Positions 27,995 to 37,881 are shown, numbered from the stretch's first letter. The stretch: 64,000 bases of DNA from CAVYVZ01 sp963772065 (GCA_963772065.1 CAVYVZ010000006.1:197628-261627), one strand, 5' to 3'. Translations and numbers: made by a program. Notes: generated by a model from the letters alone, not told the origin.

Positions 27995-29692
27995 ATGAAT
28001 CAGTTCGGCACGATGCCCGTGTCTCCGAACGCCTTGGAGATCGTTCCTCTGGGTGGGCTCGGGGAGTTCGGGATGAACATGATGTCCCTCTCCTGGGGCG
28101 ATACCACCATCGTCATCGACGCGGGTGTGATGTTCCCGGATCCCGACCAGCTGGGTGTCGATTTGATCGTCCCTGACCTCACGTGGCTCGAGCAGCGGCG
28201 CGGCCAGGTCAAGGCGCTCATCCTGACGCACGGCCACGAGGACCACATCGGCGGCGTTCCCTACGTGCTCCCGCACGTAGACGGCCCCGTATTCGGGACG
28301 GCGTTCACGCTGGCGCTGCTCGAGCCGAAGCTCGAGGAGCACGGCATCGACGCGAAGGGTCGACTCAAACCGGTGCGGCCGCGAGAATCTGTGACGATTG
28401 GACCGTTCACGGTTGAATTCATCCGCGTGACCCACAGCATGCCCGACTGCGTGGCGCTCGCCATTCAGACGCCGGTCGGGATGGTGATGCACACGGGGGA
28501 CTTCAAGATCGACCAGACGCCGCTCGACGGCGAGCACTTCGATCTCCACCGCTTCTCCGAGCTCGGTGCGCACGGCGTGCTGGCGCTCTTCGCCGACAGC
28601 ACCAACATCGACCGGCGCGGCTTTACCGGGTCCGAGATCGAAGTCATCGAGGCGTTCGAGGAAATCTTCACGAGCACGCACGGCAAGCTCGTGGTCGCGG
28701 CCTTCTCCTCCAGCATCTACCGTATGCAGGTGCTCGTGGATCTGGCGGCGCAGTTCGATCGGAAGGTGGCGTTCGTCGGGCGGAGCATGGCGCGGAACGC
28801 GGAGATCGCGCAGCGGCTGGGGTTTCTTCGCGTGCCGGCGGGTCTGCAAATCAAGGACACGGAGGTGGAGAGCTTTCCCGCCCAGGACGTGCTGTGCATC
28901 ACCACCGGTTCGCAGGGCGAGCCGCAGTCGGCCCTCCCGCGTATCGCGATAGACGACCACCGCTTCGTCAAGCTCGGTCCGGACGACGTCGTGGTGTTCT
29001 CGGCGCGTGCAATTCCGGGCAACGAGAAAGCCATCGCGCGCACGATGAGTCATATTGCGCGGCGGGGCGCGGATGTGGTCACCGACAGCATGAAACATGT
29101 CCATGTTTCGGGGCATGGAAGCGCCGAGGAGCTGAAATTGGTGCTCTCGCTTGTAAGACCGCGCTATTTCGTGCCGATACACGGTGAGTACCGACAGCTC
29201 TCACAACACGCTCGCGTTGCCCGCCGGGTCATGTCCGGGCAGGGTCGCGGCGTCGAGGTGCTGCTCGCCGGCGATGGGGACCTCATCCGTTTCGACAATG
29301 AGGGCGGCCGCATCGACGGAAAGGCGCCGGCAGGTCGCGTCCTGATCGACACGACCCGTACTGGCGAAGTGGGCGACGAGGTGCTGCGCGATCGTCGCAA
29401 TGTCGCGGCGGAGGGCATCGTGGTCGCCGTGCTGGCGATCAGCCAGCAGAATGGGGCGCTGGTTGGCGATCCGGAGATCATCCCCCGCGGGTTCGTGATG
29501 GATCCCGCCGAGGCTGACCCGCTGCTTCGCGAGGCGGCGCTCGTGCTGCGCGAGACGGTCGCCGCCACGAGCGTCGAGGAACGCACCGACCAGGGATTGA
29601 TGGCGGAGAAGGTCCGGGTCGAGCTACGGCGGTTTTTCAAGAAGCGTTCGGGCCGGCGCCCGCTGGTGCTGCCGGTCCTGATGGAGATCTGA
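27995..29692 (+). CDS. rnj: Ribonuclease J
   Basis: Metallo-beta-lactamase-fold endo/5'-exoribonuclease (565 residues) central to mRNA decay. After EIVPLGGLGEFGMNMM come the metal ligands LTHGHEDHIGG near 77 and MHTGDFKID near 168; the beta-CASP domain holds ADSTNIDRRGFTGSE and SSSIYRMQ; HVSGHGSAEEL and PIHGEYRQLSQHA near 395 complete the active site. The C-terminal domain is present. A 103-base gap from rsmA provides room for its own promoter, though no strong hexamers stand out. It precedes ftsK by four bases. Confidence 0.96.
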   Translation: MNQFGTMPVSPNALEIVPLGGLGEFGMNMMSLSWGDTTIVIDAGVMFPDPDQLGVDLIVPDLTWLEQRRGQVKALILTHGHEDHIGGVPYVLPHVDGPVFGTAFTLALLEPKLEEHGIDAKGRLKPVRPRESVTIGPFTVEFIRVTHSMPDCVALAIQTPVGMVMHTGDFKIDQTPLDGEHFDLHRFSELGAHGVLALFADSTNIDRRGFTGSEIEVIEAFEEIFTSTHGKLVVAAFSSSIYRMQVLVDLAAQFDRKVAFVGRSMARNAEIAQRLGFLRVPAGLQIKDTEVESFPAQDVLCITTGSQGEPQSALPRIAIDDHRFVKLGPDDVVVFSARAIPGNEKAIARTMSHIARRGADVVTDSMKHVHVSGHGSAEELKLVLSLVRPRYFVPIHGEYRQLSQHARVARRVMSGQGRGVEVLLAGDGDLIRFDNEGGRIDGKAPAGRVLIDTTRTGEVGDEVLRDRRNVAAEGIVVAVLAISQQNGALVGDPEIIPRGFVMDPAEADPLLREAALVLRETVAATSVEERTDQGLMAEKVRVELRRFFKKRSGRRPLVLPVLMEI

Positions 29693-29696
29693 CACG

Positions 29697-32000
29697 GTGG
29701 CTGAGTCCACACTCTCGCGGCGCATCAGCGAGTTCATGGGCGTGGCGCTCTTCGGCCTCGCGCTCATCTGGCTCGTGGCGCTGGTCACGTACGAACCGAC
29801 CGATCCCGTCTGGTTCTTCACGACTGATTCGATCCATCCGCCCGCCAACTTCGTCGGCCGGGTCGGCGCCTTCCTGGCGGAGCTGTCGTTTCAGATAGCG
29901 GGCTACGCGTCCTATCTCATCCCCGTGGTCATCGGCGTGATGGCGTGGCATTACTTCTGGTGCGAGAAGTTCGACGCGGCCTACACCAAGCTTTTCGGAG
30001 TGAGCCTGCTGTTCGCGTGCTTCAGCGCGTTCCTGAGCATTGCATTCGGCAGCACGGAGGTCGCCGGCAAGGCGTTTCATGCCGGCGGCTCGCTCGGCGT
30101 GTGGCTCGGCGGATTGTTTGCCGATTACCTGAATCGCACTGGTTCCGTGATCGTGATTCTCACGCTCATGGCGCTGTCGGTGATTCTCTCGACGCAGTTC
30201 TCGTTCGGCCGCCTCTTCGCGGGAGCGTCGCGAGGCACGCGCGACCTGTCGGCGCGGGGGATCGGCACGCTCCGCGGCTGGATCGACGAGCGCCGCCGCG
30301 AGAAGCAGCGGCGCGAGGTGATTGCGAAGCACACGAAGAAAGCGGCCGCCGAGGGTGCGCCGCAGCCGGCGGTGCCGAGCCCGCCGCCGCGTCCCGCGCG
30401 CCCGCCCGAACTCGAGCCGCCGGCTGCCGCCGCTGGCCCGCGCACCTCGCCTCCAGTCGTGAAGCGGAAAGCCGAAGCCGCGCCCCCGCTGCCGCTGCCC
30501 GAACCCGAGCCGCTCAAGGCGCCCGCCGCCCGCAAACTGGGGTCCTATACCCTGCCTCCGCCCTCGCTGCTCGACCCTCCGAAAGCGGAGCGCAAGGTCG
30601 ATGAACGCGAGCTGATGGATTCCGCGCGCCTGCTCGAAGAGAAATGCCGCGAGTTCGCGGTCGAGGGGCAAGTGGTGCAGATCCATCCGGGACCGGTCGT
30701 CACCACGTTCGAGCTGAAGCCGGACGCCGGTGTGAAGTATTCGAAGATCACCAGCCTGGCCGACGATCTCTGCCTCGCCATGCAGGCGGAATCGGTGCTC
30801 ATCGATCGCATTCCGGGAAAATCCACGGTCGGCATCCAGATTCCGAACCCGAACCGGGAGGCGATCTCGCTGCGCGAGCTCCTCGACTGCGACGCCTACC
30901 AGCGATCGACGTCGAAGCTCACGCTGGCCCTTGGCAAGACGATTCACGGCGAGCCCTACGTGACCGACCTCGCCACGATGCCGCATCTGTTGATTGCGGG
31001 ATCGACCGGCACCGGCAAATCCGTCGGGCTGAATGCGATGCTCACGAGCATCCTCTATCGCGCGACGCCCGACGACGTGCGGTTGATCATGATCGACCCG
31101 AAGCGCCTGGAGCTCGGGATGTACGAGGACATTCCGCACCTTCTCTCACCGGTGGTCGTGGATCCAAAGAAGGCGGCGAACGCGCTGCGATGGGCCGTAC
31201 GCGAGATGGAGGAGCGCTACAAGACGCTGGCCGCGGAGGGCGTCCGCAACATCGAACAGTACAACCGCAACGTCCGCCACCTGCTCGAGGATCCCAGCGG
31301 CCCGAAGGGCGACGACGCGCCCAAAACGCTGCCGTTCGTCGTCGTCGTGATCGACGAGCTGGCGGACTTGATGATGGTCGCCAGCAATGAAGTCGAGGAG
31401 TCGATTGCCCGTCTCGCCCAGATGGCGCGTGCCGTAGGTATTCACCTGATTCTTGCGACGCAGAGGCCGTCCGTGGACGTCATCACGGGTCTCATCAAGG
31501 CGAACCTGCCGTCGCGGATCTCCTTTCGCGTGGCGTCGAAGATCGACTCGCGCACGATTCTCGACAGCAACGGCGCCGAGCAGCTGCTCGGGAAGGGCGA
31601 CATGCTGTTCCTTCCGCCCGCCTCGTCACGCTGCGTGCGGCTCCACGGACCGTACATCTCCGAGCAGGAGAGCGCGCGGCTCGCAAGCTTCCTGCGTAAG
31701 CAGGGCAAGCCAACCTACGACGAGTCAATCACGGTCGGCGAGGACGACACGAAAGGACCCGGCGGCGTCGAGTTCGAGAAGGACGAGTTGTACGACGAGG
31801 CTGCCCGCATCGTCGTCGGCAGCGGCCAGGTCTCGATCTCGTACCTGCAGCGAAAGCTGCGAATCGGATTCAGCCGGGCCGCGCGGCTCGTGGACATGAT
31901 GGAGGCCGAGGGCATCGTCTCGCCCGGCGCCGGCGGGAAGCCGCGCGAGGTGCTTGTGGATCGCAACTACTTCGAGGAAGTGGATGCTCACCTCCGCTAG
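29697..32000 (+). CDS. ftsK: DNA translocase FtsK/SpoIIIE
   Basis: Septal DNA pump that clears chromosome ends at division (767 residues). Four TM segments fill residues 12-165, then a Pro/Ala/Lys/Arg-rich linker (about 180-290) that is unusually rich in prolines. The motor has Walker A GSTGTGKSVGLN near 437, Walker B FVVVVIDELADLMMVAS near 545 and TQRPSVDVITG. The gamma winged helix is YDEAARIVVGSGQVSISYLQ to the C-terminus and would read orienting DNA sequences. Start GTG at 29697 follows the rnj stop by four bases. Confidence 0.96.
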   Translation: MAESTLSRRISEFMGVALFGLALIWLVALVTYEPTDPVWFFTTDSIHPPANFVGRVGAFLAELSFQIAGYASYLIPVVIGVMAWHYFWCEKFDAAYTKLFGVSLLFACFSAFLSIAFGSTEVAGKAFHAGGSLGVWLGGLFADYLNRTGSVIVILTLMALSVILSTQFSFGRLFAGASRGTRDLSARGIGTLRGWIDERRREKQRREVIAKHTKKAAAEGAPQPAVPSPPPRPARPPELEPPAAAAGPRTSPPVVKRKAEAAPPLPLPEPEPLKAPAARKLGSYTLPPPSLLDPPKAERKVDERELMDSARLLEEKCREFAVEGQVVQIHPGPVVTTFELKPDAGVKYSKITSLADDLCLAMQAESVLIDRIPGKSTVGIQIPNPNREAISLRELLDCDAYQRSTSKLTLALGKTIHGEPYVTDLATMPHLLIAGSTGTGKSVGLNAMLTSILYRATPDDVRLIMIDPKRLELGMYEDIPHLLSPVVVDPKKAANALRWAVREMEERYKTLAAEGVRNIEQYNRNVRHLLEDPSGPKGDDAPKTLPFVVVVIDELADLMMVASNEVEESIARLAQMARAVGIHLILATQRPSVDVITGLIKANLPSRISFRVASKIDSRTILDSNGAEQLLGKGDMLFLPPASSRCVRLHGPYISEQESARLASFLRKQGKPTYDESITVGEDDTKGPGGVEFEKDELYDEAARIVVGSGQVSISYLQRKLRIGFSRAARLVDMMEAEGIVSPGAGGKPREVLVDRNYFEEVDAHLR

Positions 32001-33675
32001 GTTACGGACTGCGGTCGCGGCGATCGCCATCCTGACGGCGGCGGCGCCCCTCTCGGCGCAGGGCGTGAAGACGGAGTACGAACGGATCGTCGGCCGCGAA
32101 GACCTTCTGCGCAGGGACCTCGAGGTCCAGACGGGCCTCTCCGCTCCCCTGCTCCACCGCGTGAGGGGCCTCGTCGCCGAGTACGAACAGCTGGCCGGCC
32201 GCTTTCCGCGAAGCGGCTACAGCGACAATGCGCTGTACCGCGCCGCCGTGCTGTCAGCGGACGCATTCTGGCAGAACGGGGAGGATCACGACCGCCGGGT
32301 CGCGGTGCGCCTGTTCGCCGCGCTGGAGACCCGATTCCCGAAGAGCTCTTTGAACCGGCAGGTGCCGGAGTACACGGCGCGGCTGGAGGCAGCGCCGAAG
32401 CCGGCTGCCGCGGCGCCGGTTGCGGCTGCGCCCGTGTCCGATGGCGACCGAGGGACCGCGACGCTCAAAGCCATTCGGCGGGAGACCCTCCCTGAGGGCC
32501 ATCGCGTGACCCTCGAGCTCGAGCGCGAGGCCTCGTTCCACGAAGAGCGCCTCGAAGGGCCACCGCGGGTGTTCATCGATCTGCAGAACACGCGGGTGCA
32601 GGCGGATCTGAAGGATGCGACGCTCGGATTCCCGGATGGCCTCGTCAGGCAGATCCGCGTAGGACGCCAGTCCACAGGGGCCACGCGCGTGGTGCTGGAC
32701 CTCCGAACCACGGCGCGGCACAGCGTCTACGCGCTCTACAACCCCTATCGCATCGTCGTCGACGTCGAGCGTTCGGGTCCGGGGACCACGGTTCCCGCGC
32801 CGACGGCCGTGGCCAGCAACAAAGGCACGGGCGATCAACCGGGCGCTACATGGACGCCGGCCCCGTCCACGCCGGCGGTCGTTCCGACGACGGGGCCCGC
32901 TCCTGCGCCAGACGCGCCGCCGCCCGCTCCGCCTTCCGCGAACCGCAGCGGCGGGTTCTCGCTATCGCGCCAGCTCGGACTGGGAATCTCGCGCGTGGTG
33001 ATTGACCCGGGGCACGGCGGCCACGACCCTGGGGCCCACGTCAAGGGGCTCAACGAAGCGGACCTCACGCTCGACGTCGCGCTCCGGCTCGAAAAGCTGC
33101 TCCTCAGCGTCCAGGGCGTCGAGGTCGTCATGACGCGGCGCACGGACGTCTTCATTCCGCTCGAGGAGCGAACGGCGATTGCGAACCGCGCGGGCGCCGA
33201 CCTGTTCCTCTCGGTGCACGTCAATGCGAGCGCGACCGCGCGCGCACGCGGCATCGAGACCTACTTCCTGAATTTCGCGCCGAACCCGGAAGCCGAGGCG
33301 ATCGCCGCGCGCGAGAACGCCGGCTCCTCCAAGACGATGCACGACCTGCCCGAGATCGTGAAGACGATCGCGCTGAACAACAAGATCGACGAGTCGCGCG
33401 ACTTCGCGACGCTGGTGCAGAACGCGATGGTGGAGCGGCTGCGGAAAGCGAATCGCGACGCGCGCAACCTCGGCGTGAAGCAGGCCCCCTTCGTCGTCCT
33501 CATCGGCGCGACGATGCCGAGCGTGCTGGCGGAGATCTCGTTTCTGACGAACAGGCAGGAGGCGACGCTGCTGAGGCAGCAGGGTTATCGTCAGGCGATC
33601 GCCGAAGCGCTGTTCAACGGTGTTTCGAAGTATCAGCGATCGCTCAAGGCCGCTCAGTCGGTCGCCTCCCAGTAG
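31984..33675 (+). CDS. amiC: AMIN-domain N-acetylmuramoyl-L-alanine amidase
   Basis: Periplasmic peptidoglycan amidase for daughter-cell separation. ATG 31984 starts MLTSARLRTAVAAIAIL, a signal peptide. Residues 25-125 are a helical TolA/TPR-like segment, 150-260 an AMIN domain (VFIDLQNTRVQADLK, IRVGRQSTGATRVVLDL) for envelope targeting, 265-330 a Pro-rich linker, and 335-563 the Amidase_3 zinc domain (VVIDPGHGGHDPG, LERTAIANRAGADLF region, SVHVNAS, LAEISFLTNRQE). It overlaps ftsK by 17 bases, tying DNA clearance and wall splitting in one transcript. The gene name is by architecture. Confidence 0.93.
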   Translation: MLTSARLRTAVAAIAILTAAAPLSAQGVKTEYERIVGREDLLRRDLEVQTGLSAPLLHRVRGLVAEYEQLAGRFPRSGYSDNALYRAAVLSADAFWQNGEDHDRRVAVRLFAALETRFPKSSLNRQVPEYTARLEAAPKPAAAAPVAAAPVSDGDRGTATLKAIRRETLPEGHRVTLELEREASFHEERLEGPPRVFIDLQNTRVQADLKDATLGFPDGLVRQIRVGRQSTGATRVVLDLRTTARHSVYALYNPYRIVVDVERSGPGTTVPAPTAVASNKGTGDQPGATWTPAPSTPAVVPTTGPAPAPDAPPPAPPSANRSGGFSLSRQLGLGISRVVIDPGHGGHDPGAHVKGLNEADLTLDVALRLEKLLLSVQGVEVVMTRRTDVFIPLEERTAIANRAGADLFLSVHVNASATARARGIETYFLNFAPNPEAEAIAARENAGSSKTMHDLPEIVKTIALNNKIDESRDFATLVQNAMVERLRKANRDARNLGVKQAPFVVLIGATMPSVLAEISFLTNRQEATLLRQQGYRQAIAEALFNGVSKYQRSLKAAQSVASQ

Positions 33676-33705
33676 CGCGAGGGTGCCGGCCCTCGGGACA
33701 GCCCG

Positions 33706-34155
33706 TCACTGGCGCGGCTGGCCGCACGCATCACCCACGCTCTCGGCGGAGGTGACCTCGAGCTTCGCTGGCTCTCCTTCCCTCACCTGACGGTTTGCAT
33801 CGGGCGACTGGACCCCACCGCGATCCTCGAGCTTGCCCGTGACGCGGACCTGATGCCCCACCCAGTTGCGAAGATTGTCGGGACCGCCGCTCAGCCGATA
33901 CGCGGCTGCCGGACCTTCTTGCCGGGGCCGGGTGTCCAGACGGGTCAGGACGAAATCACTCCCGCTTCCTCGCTCCAGGCATCCCGTCACGGTCATGGTC
34001 GCGGGATCGTTCGCGTCGGCAGCCGCCGCGGCCGTCGCGCCAGATGTTCCGGCCGATCCGGCCGTCACATCGCCTCGGTCGCGGTCGCCGCTGTCGCATC
34101 CGGCGATCATGATTGCCAACGCAACGGTCCAGGCCGCAATGCCCACCCTGCTCAT
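33706..34155 (-). CDS. Putative lipoprotein with OB-like domain
   Basis: A 149-residue exported lipoprotein: MSRVGIAAWTVALAIMIAGCDSG has a lipobox (IAGC). An Ala/Gly/Thr linker follows, then a compact domain with TMTVTGCLERGSGSDFVL, YRLSGGPDNLRNWVGHQVRV and KLEDRGGV, resembling the small OB-like repeats seen in many acidobacterial lipoproteins. The start at 34155 follows AGGGAGGAG at eight bases; the longer upstream reading lacks a signal. Function unknown. Confidence 0.7.
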   Translation of the reverse strand: MSRVGIAAWTVALAIMIAGCDSGDRDRGDVTAGSAGTSGATAAAAADANDPATMTVTGCLERGSGSDFVLTRLDTRPRQEGPAAAYRLSGGPDNLRNWVGHQVRVTGKLEDRGGVQSPDANRQVREGEPAKLEVTSAESVGDACGQPRQ

Positions 34156-34213
34156 GTTGTGGCTCCTCCCTCGGATACTTCGGCTGCACGCGGTGTGCCG
34201 GAGCAACACCACA

Positions 34214-34375
34214 TCAGATCCGCAGCTGAGAATGGCCGGGATCGGTGGGAGGTGCGGCCGCGTCGCGTACCCGCTTGATCCAGATGAAGATGGCGCCGAC
34301 GATCACGCCTGCGAGGAGTGCCGACAACATGATGACGCCGGTCAGGCCGAATGCGCTGACGATCACGTCCGCCAT
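34214..34375 (-). CDS. Small single-pass membrane protein
   Basis: A 53-residue protein with one TM segment (LTGVIMLSALLAGVIVGAIFIWIK) split here as residues 12-35, then a basic stop-transfer KRVRD and a short polar tail. GAGGAG lies seven bases before the ATG at 34375, which decides this start; an upstream ATG at 34453 would add 26 residues without a recognisable purpose. No function can be assigned. It precedes the lipoprotein gene by 58 bases and may share its transcript. Confidence 0.6.
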   Translation of the reverse strand: MADVIVSAFGLTGVIMLSALLAGVIVGAIFIWIKRVRDAAAPPTDPGHSQLRI

Positions 34376-34478
34376 CGTGATCTCCTCTGTCAGGGGCGGC
34401 TGTTTCACGACGTCGACGACGATCGGGGCCTGCTGAAGGGTCAAACTGATCATGCAGTTCCGGGTTCCTGTCCTGGAA

Positions 34479-36005
34479 CTATAGGTTACGCCATGAGCTG
34501 TCGAGGGCGAGCTCGGCGAGCGTGCGCACCGCGACGCCGGTGGCTCCCTTGGGCTGATACGGCTTCGCGTCTTCGGCCCACGCTGTGCCCGCCACGTCGA
34601 GGTGAGCCCACGGGAGCTCGCCCGCGAACTCCTTGATGAAGAGCGCCGCGGTGATGGCGCCACCCGGCCGGCCGCCGGTGTTCGAAAAGTCAGCGATCTC
34701 GCTCTTGAGCTGCTCGAAGTAGTCGGCGAACGTCGGCATCGGCCACGAGCGATCGCCGGCGCGTTCACTCGCGCGGAGCAGCGCCTGGACCCACGCGTCC
34801 GGCCGGCCGAAGAGGCCGGTCGTGGTTTTTCCAAGCGCAACGATGCACGCGCCCGTCAGGGTCGCCACGTCGACCAGATGCGTCGCGCCGAGTCGCCTCG
34901 CGTACCAGAGGCCGTCGCCGAGGATCAGCCTTCCCTCGGCATCGGTGTTGAGCACCTCGACCGTCTTTCCTTCGGCGCTGCGCAGGATGTCGCCCGGCTT
35001 GATCGCGGTTCCGCTCGGCATGTTCTCGGTCATCGGAATGACCGTGACGATGCGGACCGGCGCGCCGAGGCGCGCGGCGGCGATGGTCGCTCCCAGGACG
35101 GCGGCGCCGCCCGCCATGTCGTCCTTCATCCGGTCCATGTTCTCCGCCGGCTTGATCGAAATGCCCCCGGTGTCGAACGTGATGCCTTTGCCGATGAGGC
35201 CGAGCACGGGTGCGGCGGGTGCCCCTTTCGGTTCGTACTTCAGTGCGACAAGCCGCGGGGGCTCGACACTCCCCCTGGCGACGCCGAGTAGAAGCCCCAT
35301 CCCGAGCTTCTCGATCTGTTTCTCGTCGAGCACCTCGACACCGAGGCCCGCGGCCTTCGCAAGCGCGGCGGCACGGTCGGCGAACACGCGCGGGGTGAGC
35401 GTGTTGCTCGGCTCGTTCGCCAGCTCTCGTGCCAGATTGCTGCATTCACCGAGGATGCGGCCGCGCTCAATCGCCTGCTCGAGCGCGCTCGACGAAACAC
35501 CGCCGCCAGACGGAACGATGAGCTCCACGGAATTGACGAAGGGAGGAAGCTCCTCGCCAGTCTTGTACGGCGCGCCGTTGAAGTTCGCGAGCAGAACGCC
35601 TTCCGTCATCGCCTGCGCGGACTGAGCAGCGTCGAGGCCGGCCCGGTGAACGAGCGCAATCCGGCTGAGCCGCCGCTGGCGCGCCGCGAGTGCGGCTGTC
35701 GTTGCAATTCGGCGGAGGCGATCGGTCGAATACTCGTCGCGCGGGCCTGCGCCCGTCAGCATCACACGCGCGGCCTTCCATCCGTTCGCACCGGCAAGCG
35801 TGACGAACAGCTCGTACGGCTTGCCGCGGAACTCGCCGCGCTGACGGGCACGGCCCATTTCGCCCCTCGTCGCCGCATCCAGACCCTCGACATCTCCTAC
35901 ATCGTCCTGCTCGAAGACCGGAATCACCACGAGGTCGCTCGTGCTTTCAGAAGGTCCGGCTGTGGCGAGCGCCACGGCCGGTACCGCGTGAACCATCTGC
36001 ATCAA
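34479..36005 (-). CDS. pepA: Leucyl aminopeptidase, M17 family
   Basis: Hexameric dinuclear-metal aminopeptidase (508 residues). The catalytic C-terminal domain shows LGLIGKGITFDTGGISIKP near 265-283, MKDDMAGGAAVLG near 290, and the NTDAEGRLILGDGLWYA family signature near 352. The N-terminal macro-like domain (DLVVIPVFEQDD, KPYELFVTLAG) is complete. The start ATG is preceded by a Met-rich MMQMVH; any of these could serve. Some PepA proteins also bind DNA, but nothing here indicates that. It is divergent from the PKD-domain protein. Confidence 0.94.
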   Translation of the reverse strand: MMQMVHAVPAVALATAGPSESTSDLVVIPVFEQDDVGDVEGLDAATRGEMGRARQRGEFRGKPYELFVTLAGANGWKAARVMLTGAGPRDEYSTDRLRRIATTAALAARQRRLSRIALVHRAGLDAAQSAQAMTEGVLLANFNGAPYKTGEELPPFVNSVELIVPSGGGVSSSALEQAIERGRILGECSNLARELANEPSNTLTPRVFADRAAALAKAAGLGVEVLDEKQIEKLGMGLLLGVARGSVEPPRLVALKYEPKGAPAAPVLGLIGKGITFDTGGISIKPAENMDRMKDDMAGGAAVLGATIAAARLGAPVRIVTVIPMTENMPSGTAIKPGDILRSAEGKTVEVLNTDAEGRLILGDGLWYARRLGATHLVDVATLTGACIVALGKTTTGLFGRPDAWVQALLRASERAGDRSWPMPTFADYFEQLKSEIADFSNTGGRPGGAITAALFIKEFAGELPWAHLDVAGTAWAEDAKPYQPKGATGVAVRTLAELALDSSWRNL

Positions 36006-36052
36006 GTCTCCGGTTCGGCTAGAATGCGGAAGTCAGTCCCAGGGGTGAACCA

Positions 36053-36508
36053 ATGGACCACCGACGCGCGTTCGGTCCGCTCGCCGCGCTGCTTGCCGCT
36101 GCATTCCTCCACGGGACGTTCGCGCCGGCTGTCGGCACCGCCCCCGAGGATGAGAACAAGAAACCAAGTCTAACACTCAAGGCCTCACCGCCTATCGCAT
36201 TCTCCCCCGTCCGAGTCCGTGTCGTTGCAGAGATCCGTGGCGGCGCCGACAACTACCAGGAGTATTACTGCCCCACCATCGAATGGGACTGGGGAGACGG
36301 CACGATCTCCGAGAACACGCAGGATTGCGACCCCTACGTAGCCGCGACGAGTACAATCAGGCGCCGCTTCAGCGCGGAGCACACGTATCGGATGTCGGGC
36401 AACTTCAAGGTTTTTTTCCGGCTCAAGCGGAAGGACAAGACCATGGGCGCCGCGAGCGCCAGCGTGCAGGTGCGACCTGGGCTGCGCGAGACGTTCCCGC
36501 CGAATTGA
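36053..36508 (+). CDS. Secreted PKD-like domain protein
   Basis: A 151-residue exported protein with signal peptide MDHRRAFGPLAALLAAAFLH. The mature part is one Ig-like PKD domain: SPVRVRVVAEIRG, then IEWDWGDGTISENTQDCD with the WDWGDGT hallmark near 85, and AEHTYRMSGNFKVFFRL, matching the H-x-Y-x3-G-x-Y strand pattern. Two Cys residues flank the WGDG loop and may form a disulfide. PKD domains usually mediate protein or glycan contacts. It converges with the AtoE-like transporter gene, three bases apart. Confidence 0.8.
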   Translation: MDHRRAFGPLAALLAAAFLHGTFAPAVGTAPEDENKKPSLTLKASPPIAFSPVRVRVVAEIRGGADNYQEYYCPTIEWDWGDGTISENTQDCDPYVAATSTIRRRFSAEHTYRMSGNFKVFFRLKRKDKTMGAASASVQVRPGLRETFPPN

Positions 36509-36511
36509 CGG

Positions 36512-37858
36512 TTACCAGACCAGCGGAAGAATCCAGAAGGCAACGGACACGAGGGTGGCGTACACGACGAAGACCAGCGTGGCGTAGCCCATGATGTCGC
36601 GAAAGTCGAGGCGCGCCGCCGCGAGCAGCGGCAGCGCCCAGAATGGTTGGATGAGGTCGGTAGCCATGTCGCCCCACGCGTACGCCACGACGACCTGATC
36701 GATGCCGAGTCCGAGCCGCTGGGCCGCGTCAACGAGATACGGCGCCTCGATTGCCCACTTCGATCCGCCCGACGGCACGAAGTAGTTCACAATTCCCGAG
36801 TACCAATACAGCAAGAGCGGAAAGAGGCGCGGGTTGGCTGCGTCCGCGATCCAGCCTCCGAGACGTTCGGCGAGACCGGTGCCCTGGATCACGCCGTACA
36901 TCCCAGCATAGAACGGAAACTGCAGTACGACTCCGGCCAGCAGGCTTGCGCCCTGTTCCGCTGCCACGAGTACCGACGCGGGACTCCGGTGCAGAAGGAT
37001 GCCGAGCATCAGGAAGGCGAAGTTCAGAACATCGAGCGTCAGTGAAAAGCCGCGCGTGGCGAAGTACCACCCGAGCCATGTCAATCCGGCGGCGCCAATA
37101 AGGCCGTTCAGCCACCACGAGTGATCGATGAGCGCGGCGGGCGAACGCGAGGGGGGCGGCGACGGCGGCGTGAACCGCGTGAGCGATTCGAGCGCGGCGG
37201 CGTCGATGCAGACGGCGTCCGCATCGCGCGGGTGCAGCACGTACGCGAGCACCGCCAGCACCGCGACCACGATGGCCGTCAGGACCAGATTGAACGGGTG
37301 AAAGATGGTCTGGGTGATCGGTATCAGACCGATGCGCGGTTCGAGGAAATGCCCCGGCGTGGCGACGAGCAGAGGGGCAGAGGCGGACAGGCCGGAATGC
37401 CAGGTGGCCCCCATCCCGAAGTACGCGGCGGCGACGAGCAGCCGATAGTCGACGCGCGGCTGCGCCCGCGCGACGTGCCTCACGAACATCGCGCTGCCCA
37501 CGATGCTCAGGCCCCAGTGGAACCACGCCAGCCCCATGGAGACGAGGGCCATCATCACCACCGCGGCGCGAGGTGACCGGGGCATCGAGGCAAGGCGATG
37601 GAAGAGCCGCTCCACTACCGGCGCCGCGGACACCATGTAGCCGGTGAGGATGACGAGCGCCATCTGCATGGCAAACGGCAGCAGCGTCCAGAAGCCATTG
37701 CCCCACGCGATGAGCGTCGCCGCCGGAGAGGCGCCGGCCGCGATCGAGATGGCGTACGTCACGAACGTCAGGATGATTGCGATCGCGAACGCGCTCGGAA
37801 TCCAGCGCTGGCTGATCGCCGTCAGAGCCGTGGCAAGGCGAGCGAGGCCGGCAAGCAT
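36512..37858 (-). CDS. Short-chain fatty acid transporter, AtoE family
   Basis: A 448-residue inner-membrane transporter with about eleven TM helices. Family landmarks are WIPSAFAIAIILTFVTY near the N-terminus, AWGNGFWTLLPFAMQMALVI, MALVSMGLAWFHWGLSIVGS and, near the C-terminus, GIVNYFVPSGGSKWAIEAP followed by WGDMATDLIQPFWALPLL. These are characteristic of AtoE transporters for acetoacetate or butyrate. ATG 37858 is preferred over the longer reading at 37891. The ketone-body genes scoA, scoB and thiolase are about 6 kb away on the same strand, which fits acetoacetate use. Confidence 0.87.
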   Translation of the reverse strand: MLAGLARLATALTAISQRWIPSAFAIAIILTFVTYAISIAAGASPAATLIAWGNGFWTLLPFAMQMALVILTGYMVSAAPVVERLFHRLASMPRSPRAAVVMMALVSMGLAWFHWGLSIVGSAMFVRHVARAQPRVDYRLLVAAAYFGMGATWHSGLSASAPLLVATPGHFLEPRIGLIPITQTIFHPFNLVLTAIVVAVLAVLAYVLHPRDADAVCIDAAALESLTRFTPPSPPPSRSPAALIDHSWWLNGLIGAAGLTWLGWYFATRGFSLTLDVLNFAFLMLGILLHRSPASVLVAAEQGASLLAGVVLQFPFYAGMYGVIQGTGLAERLGGWIADAANPRLFPLLLYWYSGIVNYFVPSGGSKWAIEAPYLVDAAQRLGLGIDQVVVAYAWGDMATDLIQPFWALPLLAAARLDFRDIMGYATLVFVVYATLVSVAFWILPLVW

Positions 37859-37881
37859 GCTGCGGTAAGATAGCGCGTCAC

